A DNA stretch of 41,351 nt from a virus. Shown here one piece after another: positions 1 through 6,441 of the stretch. The notes beneath the pieces are model-generated. The model did not search any database. It had not been told where the DNA came from and saw only the letters and a list, made by a program, of their open reading frames with translations. The DNA lies in IMG/VR virus record IMGVR_UViG_3300036846_000502, positions 1 to 41,351 of that record; one strand, written 5' to 3'. The position numbers were made by a program, and so were the translations under genes. Each line of letters starts with the position of its first letter. Positions within the stretch are counted from its first letter, which is position 1.

Positions 1-381
1 CGGTGTCGGGAATGGCTCATTGCCGCCGCCCCAAATCCCAGGCGGTGAACCTCCAGGCGCGATTGGATGCGCAGGGTGACCAGGCGATGGCCAGATGCCT
101 GGAGGCGGTCCACCCGGTGCGATGGGATGCGCCGGATGACCAGGTGACGGCCAGATCTGTGGCGGTGGACCGCCTGGCGCAATCGGGTGTGTTGGTACTC
201 CCGGCGACGGCCAAATTCCTGGTGGATTGTAGATCGGATGCGTGGGAACACCTGGGCTCGGCCAGATGCCAGGCGGCGGACCACCGGGCGCAATCGGATG
301 CGCTGGCCAACCAGGCACGCCAAACCCCGGATCCACAGGTCCGCCGCCGCCGAGCGGCGTGATCAATGCTAGAAATGACAT
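1..381 (-). CDS. Proline/glycine-rich repeat protein, 3' end cut by window edge
   Basis: The minus-strand frame from the ATG at 379-381 stays open to base 1, giving 127 residues and no stop. An AAAGGAG Shine-Dalgarno lies 7-8 bases upstream. After a short N-terminus (MSFLALITPLGGGG) the protein is built of tandem units of about 20 residues, GIWPSPGxPxHPI followed by APGGPPP. There are four units, the first shortened, then a fragment starting GIWGGGNEPFP. Composition suggests a low-complexity or polyproline-like extended protein with no catalytic domain. Similar proline-rich proteins are, from memory, common in rhizobial phages and plasmids; their function is unknown to me. The gene has its own promoter and operator (410-439), so it looks like an independently controlled moron. 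The other frames here are shadows. Confidence 0.75.
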   Translation of the reverse strand, partial: MSFLALITPLGGGGPVDPGFGVPGWPAHPIAPGGPPPGIWPSPGVPTHPIYNPPGIWPSPGVPTHPIAPGGPPPQIWPSPGHPAHPIAPGGPPPGIWPSPGHPAHPIAPGGSPPGIWGGGNEPFPTP

Positions 382-409
382 GGTGTCTCCTTTCGGGTTG
401 CAAGCTTTT

Positions 410-439
410 GAGGTACGCGCGACGTACAAGCAAAGTCAA
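410..439 (-). promoter_or_regulatory. Promoter with 17-bp operator (412-428) for the proline-rich gene
   Basis: On the minus strand there is a -35 TTGACT (434-439), an 18-bp spacer and a -10-like TACCTC (410-415). The operator GGTACG-CGCGA-CGTACA (412-428, plus-strand reading) covers the -10 and most of the spacer, so bound repressor would block polymerase. The same geometry recurs at other promoters in this window. Confidence 0.7.
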
Positions 440-456
440 GCCAAATTTTGGAAAGG

Positions 457-921
457 CTAGCGGTCAAGCTGCCGTTTCCAGCGCATCTTCGCCGCCCGTC
501 GTGCAATCTGTGACCGTTTCGCCGGCGGAATTTTTGTCAACCGCGCCAGCGTTGCCGGCCGCGTATGTTTGCGAAACAGCACCGGCGCCGCGCGCGCCAA
601 AAAGTCTTTGCTAACGACGTGAGCATGAACGCGAACTTGTCGATGATTGCGACCTTCCCACCTCGACTTGACGATTTGTTCTTGCTGAAAATCGCGGATC
701 AACACGAGGCGAACGCCAAGCGCAGCGCAGATTATTGGCAGCGAATTTTTGCCGATCGATTTTTCCCGGCTCGGGCCGAGCATCTTGTCGACGTGACCGC
801 GGGTAAAACCGCAGAGCTCCTCAAAACCTTCGTTGGACAGACCACGAAAGTTTTTCACTGCCCAAAACGCATCGGCGAGCTCGGCAAAATCGCGGACGAT
901 CAGCACTGGAAACTGGCTCAT
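457..921 (-). CDS. Small HTH-like phage protein
   Basis: 154 residues starting MSQFPVLIV. I chose the ATG at 919-921 because it overlaps the HNH stop as ATGA; the longer frame upstream is a shadow of the HNH gene. Residues about 20-75 resemble a compact XRE-type helix-turn-helix (FRGLSNEGFEELCGFTRGHV, then an LGV-containing helix). The C-terminus is strongly basic (ARRAAKMRWKR). It is the last gene of the leftward early operon. A DNA-binding regulatory role is inferred; the family is not firmly recognised. Confidence 0.65.
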   Translation of the reverse strand: MSQFPVLIVRDFAELADAFWAVKNFRGLSNEGFEELCGFTRGHVDKMLGPSREKSIGKNSLPIICAALGVRLVLIRDFQQEQIVKSRWEGRNHRQVRVHAHVVSKDFLARAAPVLFRKHTRPATLARLTKIPPAKRSQIARRAAKMRWKRQLDR

Positions 922-1139
922 TGCATCCGTTGTGCATCCGCCGTTATATGACAATCGCAGCAGAGCAGTTCCAAATCGGCAATAAGCTCTCGGCCTAGTC
1001 GCGCATACGTTTTGTGATGCAAGCACAGCCGGCCATAGCAAATGCCGCAGCGTTCGCATTTCGGGCCGCGCAGTCGCATGAAGTCTCTGCGCATGTTGCG
1101 CCAACGCGCGCTGTGCAAATGTTTCAGATAACGGTTCAT
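918..1139 (-). CDS. Small HNH-type zinc protein
   Basis: 73 residues. Visible metal and catalytic pattern: CxxC at 28-31 (CERC), HH at 41-42 (LCLHHKTY), then CCDCH at 60-64. This is the CxxC...HH...CxxC(H) order of small HNH endonuclease-fold proteins. It overlaps both neighbours by four bases (ATGA), which is good evidence that it, and not the overlapping frame of the next gene, is translated. A nicking role in replication or recombination is possible but inferred. Confidence 0.75.
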   Translation of the reverse strand: MNRYLKHLHSARWRNMRRDFMRLRGPKCERCGICYGRLCLHHKTYARLGRELIADLELLCCDCHITADAQRMQ

Positions 1140-1909
1140 CTTGACGCCTCAAGATTGGCGAAGAATGAGTTCACCTCTTGTAAAAGCGTTTCGCTGGGCG
1201 GTTGCTTATTGTAGTTTGTTTCTTCCCACCACCGGCGCCGAAGCTCAAGCGGCAGGCTAAACCATTGTTCGCAGGTCCACCGCTGCCAATCATGGGTAGT
1301 CATGGTCTCAAATCCGACCGCAATCCGACCATCGGGCCGTACTTCCTTGAACCAGTCACGCAGCCGTATGTCATTACCCCACGTAATCTGCGGCGTGTCG
1401 TTCCATAATTCGTCATCCAAAAGCTGATTGGTGGGTTGATTGGTCGGCGCCGCCGGCACGTCAAATTCAAGATCGAACTCACCTTGCTCGGCCTTACTTC
1501 GGATTTTTTTTAGCCGCGCCTTGATCTGACCGATGATGCAATCGGCTTCGTTTTCGTTGGTTGTTACCGCTTCGAATAGCAGAGCGAGCAAAAATAAAAG
1601 GGATGCGTCATAGTACGCGCCAAAGATTAAGACGCCCGTTTGCGTCAGATCAAAACAATCCTGTTTGCGGCCATCCCGACCTTTATATTTGGAGGGGCGG
1701 CAATGTTCGTCGAACGCTTGACCCAAATTTGGGTCGAGCTTTTTACGGTAATTGTTGATGATGCGCATGAGATGGTTGCCATGTCGGTCTTCTCCGACCG
1801 CCCATGCAAAACCTAGCGTACTCATGACGACAAGTTTGCCGCTTTTACCACCCTCGATAACGTGGAAACCAAGCTCTCGATACCGCTCTGCTAATGCTAA
1901 CTGGCTCAT
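1136..1909 (-). CDS. Hypothetical early protein
   Basis: 257 residues starting MSQLALAERYREL. The start at 1907-1909 overlaps the upstream stop as ATGA; a longer upstream extension in this frame is a shadow. The N-terminus looks like a short helical region followed by a globular part with a hydrophobic stretch (SLLFLLALLFEAV) near residue 115. The C-terminus is rich in Trp and acidic residues. I do not recognise a family. Position between a loader-like gene and an HNH gene suggests a DNA-metabolism or regulatory role. Confidence 0.6.
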   Translation of the reverse strand: MSQLALAERYRELGFHVIEGGKSGKLVVMSTLGFAWAVGEDRHGNHLMRIINNYRKKLDPNLGQAFDEHCRPSKYKGRDGRKQDCFDLTQTGVLIFGAYYDASLLFLLALLFEAVTTNENEADCIIGQIKARLKKIRSKAEQGEFDLEFDVPAAPTNQPTNQLLDDELWNDTPQITWGNDIRLRDWFKEVRPDGRIAVGFETMTTHDWQRWTCEQWFSLPLELRRRWWEETNYNKQPPSETLLQEVNSFFANLEASR

Positions 1910-2367
1910 TGGGAAATCATCTTCCCATTGCGATCGAATAGCTCGTGCAACAGCTTTTGTAACCGGCCCCGCATCGTGGCGCAATGCTCATCGCTGTACG
2001 GCGCACGTTCCGGCTGCGGCGGTCCGCGGCGAACGATGGCGAGCGCCGCGGCGGTGTAGAGATCGCACCAGCGTCGCACCTCGCTCGGCGATGGCGGAAA
2101 TCTTTCGGTTGCGGCAATGCCGAAAAACACGTCGCAGCATTGCTCGACGATGCCGAGCGGATAGTGCTCGAAGATTTCCGCCAGACCGTTCAGGTAGGCT
2201 TCGGGATCCGGCGGCCTAGCGTTCGGGTAATGGCCGAGCAGGCGGGTGGCTTGCTGTAGAGCCTGCAGGCGTGAGGTCGAGTAGCGGACCTGTGCAATTG
2301 CCTGTTCGTGCCTTCTCTGCGGCGATGAGACGCGCGCCGGCGTCCACAATGCTAAGTCTTGAGCCAT
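1906..2367 (-). CDS. Putative replicative helicase loader-like protein
   Basis: 153 residues. The start at 2365-2367 is favoured by an upstream AAGGGGAAAGG and because the N-terminus MAQDLALWTPARVS reads as real protein. The core (LLGHYPNARPPDPEAYLNGL, then a motif with PLGIVEQCCD and FPPSPSEVRRWCD) resembles small helicase-loader-type proteins that follow phage replication initiators. The assignment is from pattern and position only. It overlaps the preceding replication gene by 152 bases in another frame and ends ATGA-coupled to the next gene. Confidence 0.55.
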   Translation of the reverse strand: MAQDLALWTPARVSSPQRRHEQAIAQVRYSTSRLQALQQATRLLGHYPNARPPDPEAYLNGLAEIFEHYPLGIVEQCCDVFFGIAATERFPPSPSEVRRWCDLYTAAALAIVRRGPPQPERAPYSDEHCATMRGRLQKLLHELFDRNGKMISQ

Positions 2368-3040
2368 TGCCTTTCCCCTTGTCCTCGTGCGCTTTTCTGC
2401 ACCAGTTGCGCCAGGTCGCGCTCCAATCGCGCTTGACCCCGCCAGGGCCGGCACGCGCTTTCCAATAGTCGACGAATTTGTTGGCCTCGTTGTCGACCTC
2501 GAACAGGCGGAGCCCGAGATCGGCGGCAAACTTCAAATCGGCATCGCTTGGATACCAATCGGGAGCAAGCCGCGAGCCTTTTCTTGCCTTGCTTTCTCGC
2601 GCGCCACTTTCTTTCTCTTTTGCAACTTTCTCTTTCTTTCTTTCTGTATCTGTATCTGTATCTGGTCGTAACCGCGTTACGGTGCCGTTACGGTGTGCGT
2701 TACGGTGTGCGTTACGGCGATAACGGCGCATCCGCTCGGCCGCGGTTGGATCGATCAGGTCGCTTTTGTATTGTCTTTTCTGCCAGTTATGCGGCTCGAT
2801 CGTTCCGTCTTGTTTGCGATCGAGCAACCCGGCAGCCATTAAAGCGGAAATAATCAACTGAGCCTTTAGCAGTGACACACGGAGTTTGAACGCAATGTTT
2901 TCGGGTTCCGGCAGGGTTCCATTATGTCTCGACGCGATGCACATCACGTTGAACCAGTGCTTGAACAACGCTATCGGCAAGCGTTGCAGTTTGGGATCGT
3001 CGATCGCCTCGTCGTAGGCGCGCCACCAATGGCTACTCAT
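2216..3040 (-). CDS. Putative phage replication initiator-like protein
   Basis: 274 residues starting MSSHWWRAYDEAI. The N-terminal half (to about residue 110) reads as a winged-helix domain (LRVSLLKAQLIISALMAAGL, then a KRQYKSDxxDPTAAERMRRYR motif typical of phage replisome organisers). A highly charged linker follows, containing in-frame repeats (RNAHRNAHRN and DTDTDT). The C-terminal part (WYPSDADLKFAADLGL, then FVDYWKARAG and WSATWRNWCRKA) is common in phage replication proteins. The linker DNA carries candidate origin iterons, as in the lambda O gene. It overlaps the upstream GcrA-like gene by 8 bases. Confidence 0.65.
   Translation of the reverse strand: MSSHWWRAYDEAIDDPKLQRLPIALFKHWFNVMCIASRHNGTLPEPENIAFKLRVSLLKAQLIISALMAAGLLDRKQDGTIEPHNWQKRQYKSDLIDPTAAERMRRYRRNAHRNAHRNGTVTRLRPDTDTDTERKKEKVAKEKESGARESKARKGSRLAPDWYPSDADLKFAADLGLRLFEVDNEANKFVDYWKARAGPGGVKRDWSATWRNWCRKAHEDKGKGNGSRLSIVDAGARLIAAEKARTGNCTGPLLDLTPAGSTASHPPARPLPER
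2606..2720. repeat. Candidate replication origin: pyrimidine tract plus four iterons
   Basis: Four head-to-tail copies of GTTACGG(T/C)G begin at 2676, 2687, 2699 and 2711, spaced 11-12 bases. A short inverted element GTAAC-CGC-GTTAC leads into the first. Directly alongside is a plus-strand pyrimidine-rich, AT-rich tract of about 60 bases (2606-2664) that includes three TCTGTA hexamers. Iterons plus an AT-rich tract inside an initiator gene is the lambda ori arrangement; origin function here is inferred. Confidence 0.5.
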
Positions 3041-3422
3041 GCCGCCCCCGATGATGCGCAATGACGGTGTGGTGTCGGCAATAGGACGAGCCGGCAACGG
3101 CGGCGGCGCCGCAATAGTGGTTGTCGACCGGCCAGCGGCAATGATGCGCGGCAAGTTCGGCAAAGCTCACCACCGGGCCGCTCTTCCCCTCCGCCGCTGG
3201 CTCCGGCGGCAGCGCGGTCGAGGATGGCGGTCTTTTCGGCGGTTTGCCCCGCGCCTGCTTTTTGGGCGGCGACGGCGGCCTGGCAAACATCAAGCCGCCG
3301 CGATGCACCTTGCCGATCACGGCATTGCGCGACACGCCGAGCTCATTGCCGATCTGGCTGGCAGAAAGATTTTGCGCGAGAAGTCCTTTGAGGGTTTCAA
3401 ATTTTTCGTCTGTCCAGTTCAT
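3033..3422 (-). CDS. gcrA: GcrA-family cell cycle regulator homologue
   Basis: 129 residues. The N-terminus MNWTDEKFETLKGLL, then LSASQIGNELG and VSRNAVIGKVHR, matches the GcrA helix-turn-helix (about residues 1-45). A basic proline-rich linker follows. The C-terminus keeps the CRWPV...YCG...YCRHH pattern (about residues 92-118) typical of GcrA. In Caulobacter and relatives GcrA binds sigma70 RNA polymerase and activates promoters with methylated GANTC sites. A phage copy could recruit host polymerase to phage promoters or perturb the host cycle; that is inference. It is the first gene of the leftward early operon, next to the operator at 3484-3500. No strong Shine-Dalgarno is visible. Confidence 0.85.
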   Translation of the reverse strand: MNWTDEKFETLKGLLAQNLSASQIGNELGVSRNAVIGKVHRGGLMFARPPSPPKKQARGKPPKRPPSSTALPPEPAAEGKSGPVVSFAELAAHHCRWPVDNHYCGAAAVAGSSYCRHHTVIAHHRGRHE

Positions 3423-3483
3423 TTTGGCGCCGGCGTTTTCTAAACCATTGGATAGGGGGCCCTATCGGTTGGCTAAAAAATCT

Positions 3484-3500
3484 TGTACGTTTGTCGTACA
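3484..3500. promoter_or_regulatory. 17-bp operator between divergent early genes
   Basis: TGTACG-TTTGT-CGTACA, a perfect inverted repeat with a 5-base centre. It lies between the GcrA-like gene (minus, starts 3422) and the 95-residue gene (plus, starts 3529), so it could control either or both. I could not fit clear -35/-10 boxes around it. Confidence 0.7.
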
Positions 3501-3528
3501 GGGGCGGGCCTGTAGCGTGGAGGACGTA

Positions 3529-3816
3529 ATGCACCTGATCGAGACGGTTCCGATTTCCGATACCTATTGCTCGGGAATGGCGAAAATCGAAAAACTGCCT
3601 TGCGGAAATCTGCGGCTGTGGGCCTACACCAACCAGGCCGCCGATTGCGGTGCCGGCCCCGTCGAAACTGTTCTCGTCGCCAAGCTGGTATTCCCGGCGG
3701 CAGCGATCGTGCCGCTGGTGCTGATGGCCATGAGTGTGATCGGTGCGGATCTGGATGCGGCCGGCGTGGCGGCGCTCAATGAAGCAATGGATTTGCGCAG
3801 TTTTGCCCACCATTGA
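3529..3816 (+). CDS. Hypothetical small protein
   Basis: 95 residues starting MHLIETVPISDTYC. The start at 3529 is set by GGAGG five bases upstream; the longer frame leading into it is antisense to the GcrA-like gene. Middle: GMAKIEKLPCGNLRLWAYTN; then a hydrophobic stretch (residues about 50-68, VFPAAAIVPLVLMAMSVIG). Family not recognised. It stands alone on the plus strand, faces the repressor gene ending at 3820, and has an operator just upstream, so it may be a lysogeny-regulated accessory gene. Confidence 0.6.
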   Translation: MHLIETVPISDTYCSGMAKIEKLPCGNLRLWAYTNQAADCGAGPVETVLVAKLVFPAAAIVPLVLMAMSVIGADLDAAGVAALNEAMDLRSFAHH

Positions 3817-3819
3817 CGG

Positions 3820-4017
3820 TTACTCTGCGGCTTCGATCAGCCAACTTTCGAGCGGCACCTTGCCTTTCGACCAGCGCGCAATCCGCTGCATGACGTCGAC
3901 TGACGGCCTGACCGCGCCATTGCGGTAGCGGTTCACGGTCGCGCGCTCGACGCCGATCGCGACGGCAACCTCATCATCCTTGAGCCCCTCACGGGCCATG
4001 TATTCTTTCAAGTGCAT
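3820..4017 (-). CDS. Cro/CI-like helix-turn-helix repressor
   Basis: 65 residues, the size of lambda Cro. A helix-turn-helix spans about residues 12-34 (DDEVAVAIGVERATVNRYRN), followed by a short C-terminal dimer-like helix (PLESWLIEAAE). There is no LexA/S24-type self-cleavage domain. The predicted promoter places the transcript start within a few bases of the ATG, so the mRNA may be leaderless. It is divergent from the second repressor at 4172, with three operators between. Whether this is the lysogenic repressor or the Cro-like antagonist cannot be decided from sequence. Confidence 0.8.
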   Translation of the reverse strand: MHLKEYMAREGLKDDEVAVAIGVERATVNRYRNGAVRPSVDVMQRIARWSKGKVPLESWLIEAAE

Positions 4018-4024
4018 AATCCGT

Positions 4025-4054
4025 TAGGTACGCTACACGTACCAGTTTCGTCAA
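4025..4054 (-). promoter_or_regulatory. Repressor-gene promoter with operator 4027-4043
   Basis: Minus strand: -35 TTGACG (4049-4054), 18-bp spacer, -10-like TACCTA (4025-4030). Operator GGTACG-CTACA-CGTACC (4027-4043) covers the -10 and spacer. The -10 ends only 7 bases before the ATG at 4017, which implies a leaderless or near-leaderless transcript. Confidence 0.7.
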
Positions 4055-4064
4055 CCGGCAGCAT

Positions 4065-4081
4065 CGTACGCGTCACGTACC
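4065..4081. promoter_or_regulatory. Middle operator of the immunity region
   Basis: CGTACG-CGTCA-CGTACC, with the same 6-5-6 layout as the other operators. It sits between the two divergent repressor promoters, 21 bases from the 4027-4043 site and 65 from the 4147-4163 site. That would suit cooperative binding or autoregulation. Confidence 0.7.
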
Positions 4082-4136
4082 AAAGCCAACTTATCCCAAG
4101 GTTCAAAAATGCGTCAAAAGACGTAAGTGTTTGGTC

Positions 4137-4165
4137 TTGCTTTAACTGTACGGCGGCCGTACATA
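4137..4165 (+). promoter_or_regulatory. Promoter with operator 4147-4163 for the second HTH gene
   Basis: -35 TTGCTT (4137-4142), 17-bp spacer, -10-like TACATA (4160-4165). Operator TGTACG-GCGGC-CGTACA (4147-4163) overlaps spacer and -10. The ATG at 4172 falls where transcription should start, again suggesting a leaderless message; no Shine-Dalgarno is present. Confidence 0.65.
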
Positions 4166-4171
4166 TGATTT

Positions 4172-4429
4172 ATGAGGAAAATTCACAGACGACCCCGGAG
4201 CAAGCCGCGCTACAGCGTGCATTTCTTAAAGCAATGGCGCGAGCGGCAGCGTATGGACCGCAAAGACCTGGCCGCGGCCACCGGCCTGGCGCCACAGACG
4301 ATCGGCCGGATCGAGAACCGGCTGATCCAACTGACCCAGGAGACGATCGACGCCTTTGCCCGGGCGCTGAAAATCCCCCGTGGCGCCATTTTCGACCGGC
4401 CACCCCCCCCCCCGCAAACTGACGCCTAA
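4172..4429 (+). CDS. XRE-family helix-turn-helix regulator
   Basis: 85 residues. A basic N-terminal arm (MRKIHRRPRSKPRY) precedes a canonical XRE domain at about residues 18-70: LKQWRERQRMDRKDLAAATG, then LAPQTIGRIENR and ETIDAFARALKI. The C-terminus is a poly-proline tail (RPPPPPQ). No protease or dimerisation domain follows. It is divergent from the 65-residue repressor and first on the plus strand, so by lambda logic it could be the Cro counterpart or the main repressor. Confidence 0.8.
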   Translation: MRKIHRRPRSKPRYSVHFLKQWRERQRMDRKDLAAATGLAPQTIGRIENRLIQLTQETIDAFARALKIPRGAIFDRPPPPPQTDA

Positions 4430-4447
4430 AAATTAGGTAAAATTGGT

Positions 4448-4464
4448 AGAACGTAGCGCGTACC
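4448..4464. promoter_or_regulatory. Imperfect operator upstream of the recombination operon
   Basis: AGAACG-TAGCG-CGTACC: the right arm is consensus and the left arm keeps only part of it. It lies 19 bases upstream of the perfect operator 4483-4499, so it may be a weaker, cooperatively filled site. Confidence 0.4.
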
Positions 4465-4471
4465 TGTTCGC

Positions 4472-4501
4472 TTGACCGAACGGGTACGCCTAACGTACAT
4501 T
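4472..4501 (+). promoter_or_regulatory. Promoter of the recombination operon with operator 4483-4499
   Basis: -35 TTGACC (4472-4477), 18-bp spacer, -10-like TACATT (4496-4501). Operator GGTACG-CCTAA-CGTACA (4483-4499) sits between and over the boxes. This is the clearest promoter/operator unit in the window. Confidence 0.75.
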
Positions 4502-4570
4502 GCCGCGCATTCGGCCAGGCAAGGCCAGGGAATGGCCTTGGCCGGCGCCAGGCATCGGCAAGGGTTTCAC

Positions 4571-4762
4571 ATGAAACAACGGCGTTGGATTTCCTGGGCG
4601 CAATGGCTCGCCATCCACAAGCATCCCGACTTCCGCGCCGATGAGTGGGCCGTCGATCTGCAGGACGAACGGCCCAAGAATAATCCGCGCCTGGGCGAGT
4701 TCGAGGAATACGAGGGCGAGGCCGAGAGCCGCGGGCTCGACCCGCGAGGATTTAAGAAATGA
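4571..4762 (+). CDS. Hypothetical small acidic protein
   Basis: 63 residues starting MKQRRWISWAQWLAIHKHPD. I chose the ATG at 4571 with AAGG upstream; the longer frame would start at a TTG inside the promoter. The C-terminus is acidic (EFEEYEGEAESRG). No family recognised. It is first in the rightward recombination operon and its stop overlaps the ERF start as ATGA, so the two are translationally coupled. Confidence 0.6.
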   Translation: MKQRRWISWAQWLAIHKHPDFRADEWAVDLQDERPKNNPRLGEFEEYEGEAESRGLDPRGFKK

Positions 4763-5988
4763 TCGCCCAAAAAGAACAAACCAAAGTCAGAACCCAACAA
4801 CCGATTGCCGAAACGGCACCGGCGCCGGATCTACCGGCGGTCATCAGCCCGCCCTCCCCGCCGCCCACATTCATACCCGCACCGCCGGCGGCAACTGTCC
4901 GCGACTATCCGGGTCGGCTCGCCAAGGCCATCCTGAACGTCGCCAAGGAAATCGGCTCGATCCAAAAGCAAGGCTTCAATGAGTTCCAAAGGTATCGCTA
5001 TACCCGGTGGGAGGACATCAACGAGAAACTCTCGCCGCTGCTGGCCGACTACGGTCTGATCATCACCCAGCGCGAGGTCGCCAAGACGCTGTATGAGCCG
5101 AACGACAAAGGCTCGACGCTGGCGGTGACCTACGCGTTCTCGGTGATCAACGAGCACGGCGACCAATGGCCGGAGATCGAGCTCACCGGCATGGCGCGGT
5201 TTCGCGATCAGAAAGGCATCGTCGACGACAAGGCATCGAGCAAATGCCTGACGATGGCGGAAAAAAATTTCTGCGTAAAACTGTTCAAGATCCGCACCGA
5301 CGACAGCATCGATCCCGACGACGAACGCCGGCCGCAGCGCGCCGCCGATGAACGCGTGACCTATCAAAAATATCTTGACGAGATCAAAGCCATCCACTCG
5401 CTGGCCGAGCTCGATCAATGGAAAAAAGATAATTTGGAACGGGTGCGCGCGAGCTTGCGCGATCATTGGCTCGGCTATTTCAATGTCGCGTTCACTGAGA
5501 AGCGCGCCGATCTTGCTAATGCCTACGCCACCATGCCGGATTTTGACGCCGAAACCGGCGAGGTGGTCGAGGATGCGGCACCGCAGCGGGCCTCGTCAGT
5601 CAGTGCGGCGCCGAAGGCCGCCCCACCGCGTAGCAACCCCGCGGCCGGGGCGGCCGAGAAAAACGAGCTCACCACCGACGAAGCCGACGCCAAGCTGACC
5701 GCGGCGGCAACGCAGGGCATGGAAGCCTTGCAAGCCGCCTGGACCGCACTGAGCCAAGACCACAAGACCGCATTGCGCTCGGCGTTGGAGCGTCGCCACA
5801 AGATGAACGCCATGAAAGCCGACGCGGCCGGCCGTGAATTTCACCGACACACAGAAGCTCAAGGCGGTGCAACGCGAAATCAAATGGCGCTGCAAGGTGT
5901 TTCCAAACCGCGTGCAGACCGGCCGCATGACGCCGCACGAGGCCGACTACCAGATCAAGATCATGGAAGCGATCGCCGCCGATTATGA
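4759..5988 (+). CDS. erf: ERF-family single-strand annealing recombinase
   Basis: 409 residues. A proline-rich N-terminal tail (to about residue 45) precedes the ERF domain, about residues 50-190: LAKAILNVAKEIGSIQKQGF, then FQRYRYTRWEDINEKLSPLL, GLIITQ, and DDKASSKCLTMAEKNFCVKL. ERF proteins anneal complementary single-stranded DNA in phage recombination, the role of RecT or Beta. The region after about residue 250 is low-complexity and helical. The last 50 or so residues overlap the next gene (5834-5988) in another frame and read poorly, so they are probably an unselected tail. Exonuclease partner: none seen nearby. Confidence 0.85.
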   Translation: MIAQKEQTKVRTQQPIAETAPAPDLPAVISPPSPPPTFIPAPPAATVRDYPGRLAKAILNVAKEIGSIQKQGFNEFQRYRYTRWEDINEKLSPLLADYGLIITQREVAKTLYEPNDKGSTLAVTYAFSVINEHGDQWPEIELTGMARFRDQKGIVDDKASSKCLTMAEKNFCVKLFKIRTDDSIDPDDERRPQRAADERVTYQKYLDEIKAIHSLAELDQWKKDNLERVRASLRDHWLGYFNVAFTEKRADLANAYATMPDFDAETGEVVEDAAPQRASSVSAAPKAAPPRSNPAAGAAEKNELTTDEADAKLTAAATQGMEALQAAWTALSQDHKTALRSALERRHKMNAMKADAAGREFHRHTEAQGGATRNQMALQGVSKPRADRPHDAARGRLPDQDHGSDRRRL

Positions 5989-6019
5989 GCGCGTGGCCGT
6001 CAAGGAACGCTTGCTATGA
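5834..6019 (+). CDS. Small conserved phage protein
   Basis: 61 residues from a GTG start: VNFTDTQKLKAVQREIKWRC, then GRMTPHEADYQIKIMEAIAADYE. The REI...GRM...AD..I..M.AI..DYE pattern is familiar from small proteins in rhizobial and other phage recombination or replication operons; the function is unknown to me. It overlaps the ERF gene by 155 bases in the +1 frame. Its conserved pattern makes it more believable than the ERF tail it overlaps. Confidence 0.6.
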   Translation: MNFTDTQKLKAVQREIKWRCKVFPNRVQTGRMTPHEADYQIKIMEAIAADYERVAVKERLL

Positions 6020-6035
6020 CAATGGGGTACGCCCC

Positions 6036-6064
6036 TTGTACGGGGGGCGTACTCAGGCTATATT
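6036..6064 (+). promoter_or_regulatory. xis-int promoter with operator 6037-6053
   Basis: -35 TTGTAC (6036-6041), 17-bp spacer, -10 TATATT (6059-6064). Operator TGTACG-GGGGG-CGTACT (6037-6053) overlaps the -35 and spacer. An extra GGTACG half-site starts at 6026. Transcription would begin just before the Shine-Dalgarno of the excisionase gene. Confidence 0.7.
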
Positions 6065-6078
6065 AAGGACGTGGGGAA

Positions 6079-6441
6079 ATGCCTGACATATTCACGATCG
6101 ACGAAGCCGCGAAGCAGTTACGGGTTAGCCGCCGTTGGCTGCAAAGCTGGCTTCGCAATCACCCGGTCGACGACGGCGGCCGGCCGTTCTTTTCTCCACT
6201 CGGCCGCCGCAAGACCTTTGACTACACGGATCTTGACCGGATCCGCGAAACCGCGAGGAGAGAACTATGCCGCTCAAACTTCGGAAACATAAGTCGCCGT
6301 ATTGGTCGATTCGCGGCACCTATCTCGGGCACTACGTGGATCGAAGCACTGGCACTGGCGAAAAAGCACTCGCCACGAAACACCTCAAAGAGCTCAAAGC
6401 GGAGATCGAACGTGGTGCCTTTAAGAAAAAGGACGCCGTAG
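6079..6441 (+). CDS. xis: Excisionase-like DNA-binding protein
   Basis: 120 residues. The first 65 form a MerR/HTH_17-type winged helix: MPDIFTIDEAAKQLRVSRRW, then LQSWLRNHP, FFSPLGRRKTFDYTDLDRIR. Such proteins bind att-site DNA and steer a tyrosine integrase toward excision. GTGGGG lies just before the ATG. The remaining 55 residues are read out of frame over the start of the integrase gene (175-base overlap) and look like unselected, basic sequence. Own promoter and operator directly upstream. Confidence 0.75.
   Translation: MPDIFTIDEAAKQLRVSRRWLQSWLRNHPVDDGGRPFFSPLGRRKTFDYTDLDRIRETARRELCRSNFGNISRRIGRFAAPISGTTWIEALALAKKHSPRNTSKSSKRRSNVVPLRKRTP

Noticed and set aside
1-380. CRISPR-like array of 60-bp repeats
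   Set aside because: Repeats are coding, variable and continuous with no spacers; they encode the proline-rich protein in one clean frame.
1995-2011. Operator-like TGTACG-GCGCA-CGTTCC
   Set aside because: One core mismatch and located inside the helicase-loader-like gene; probably chance.
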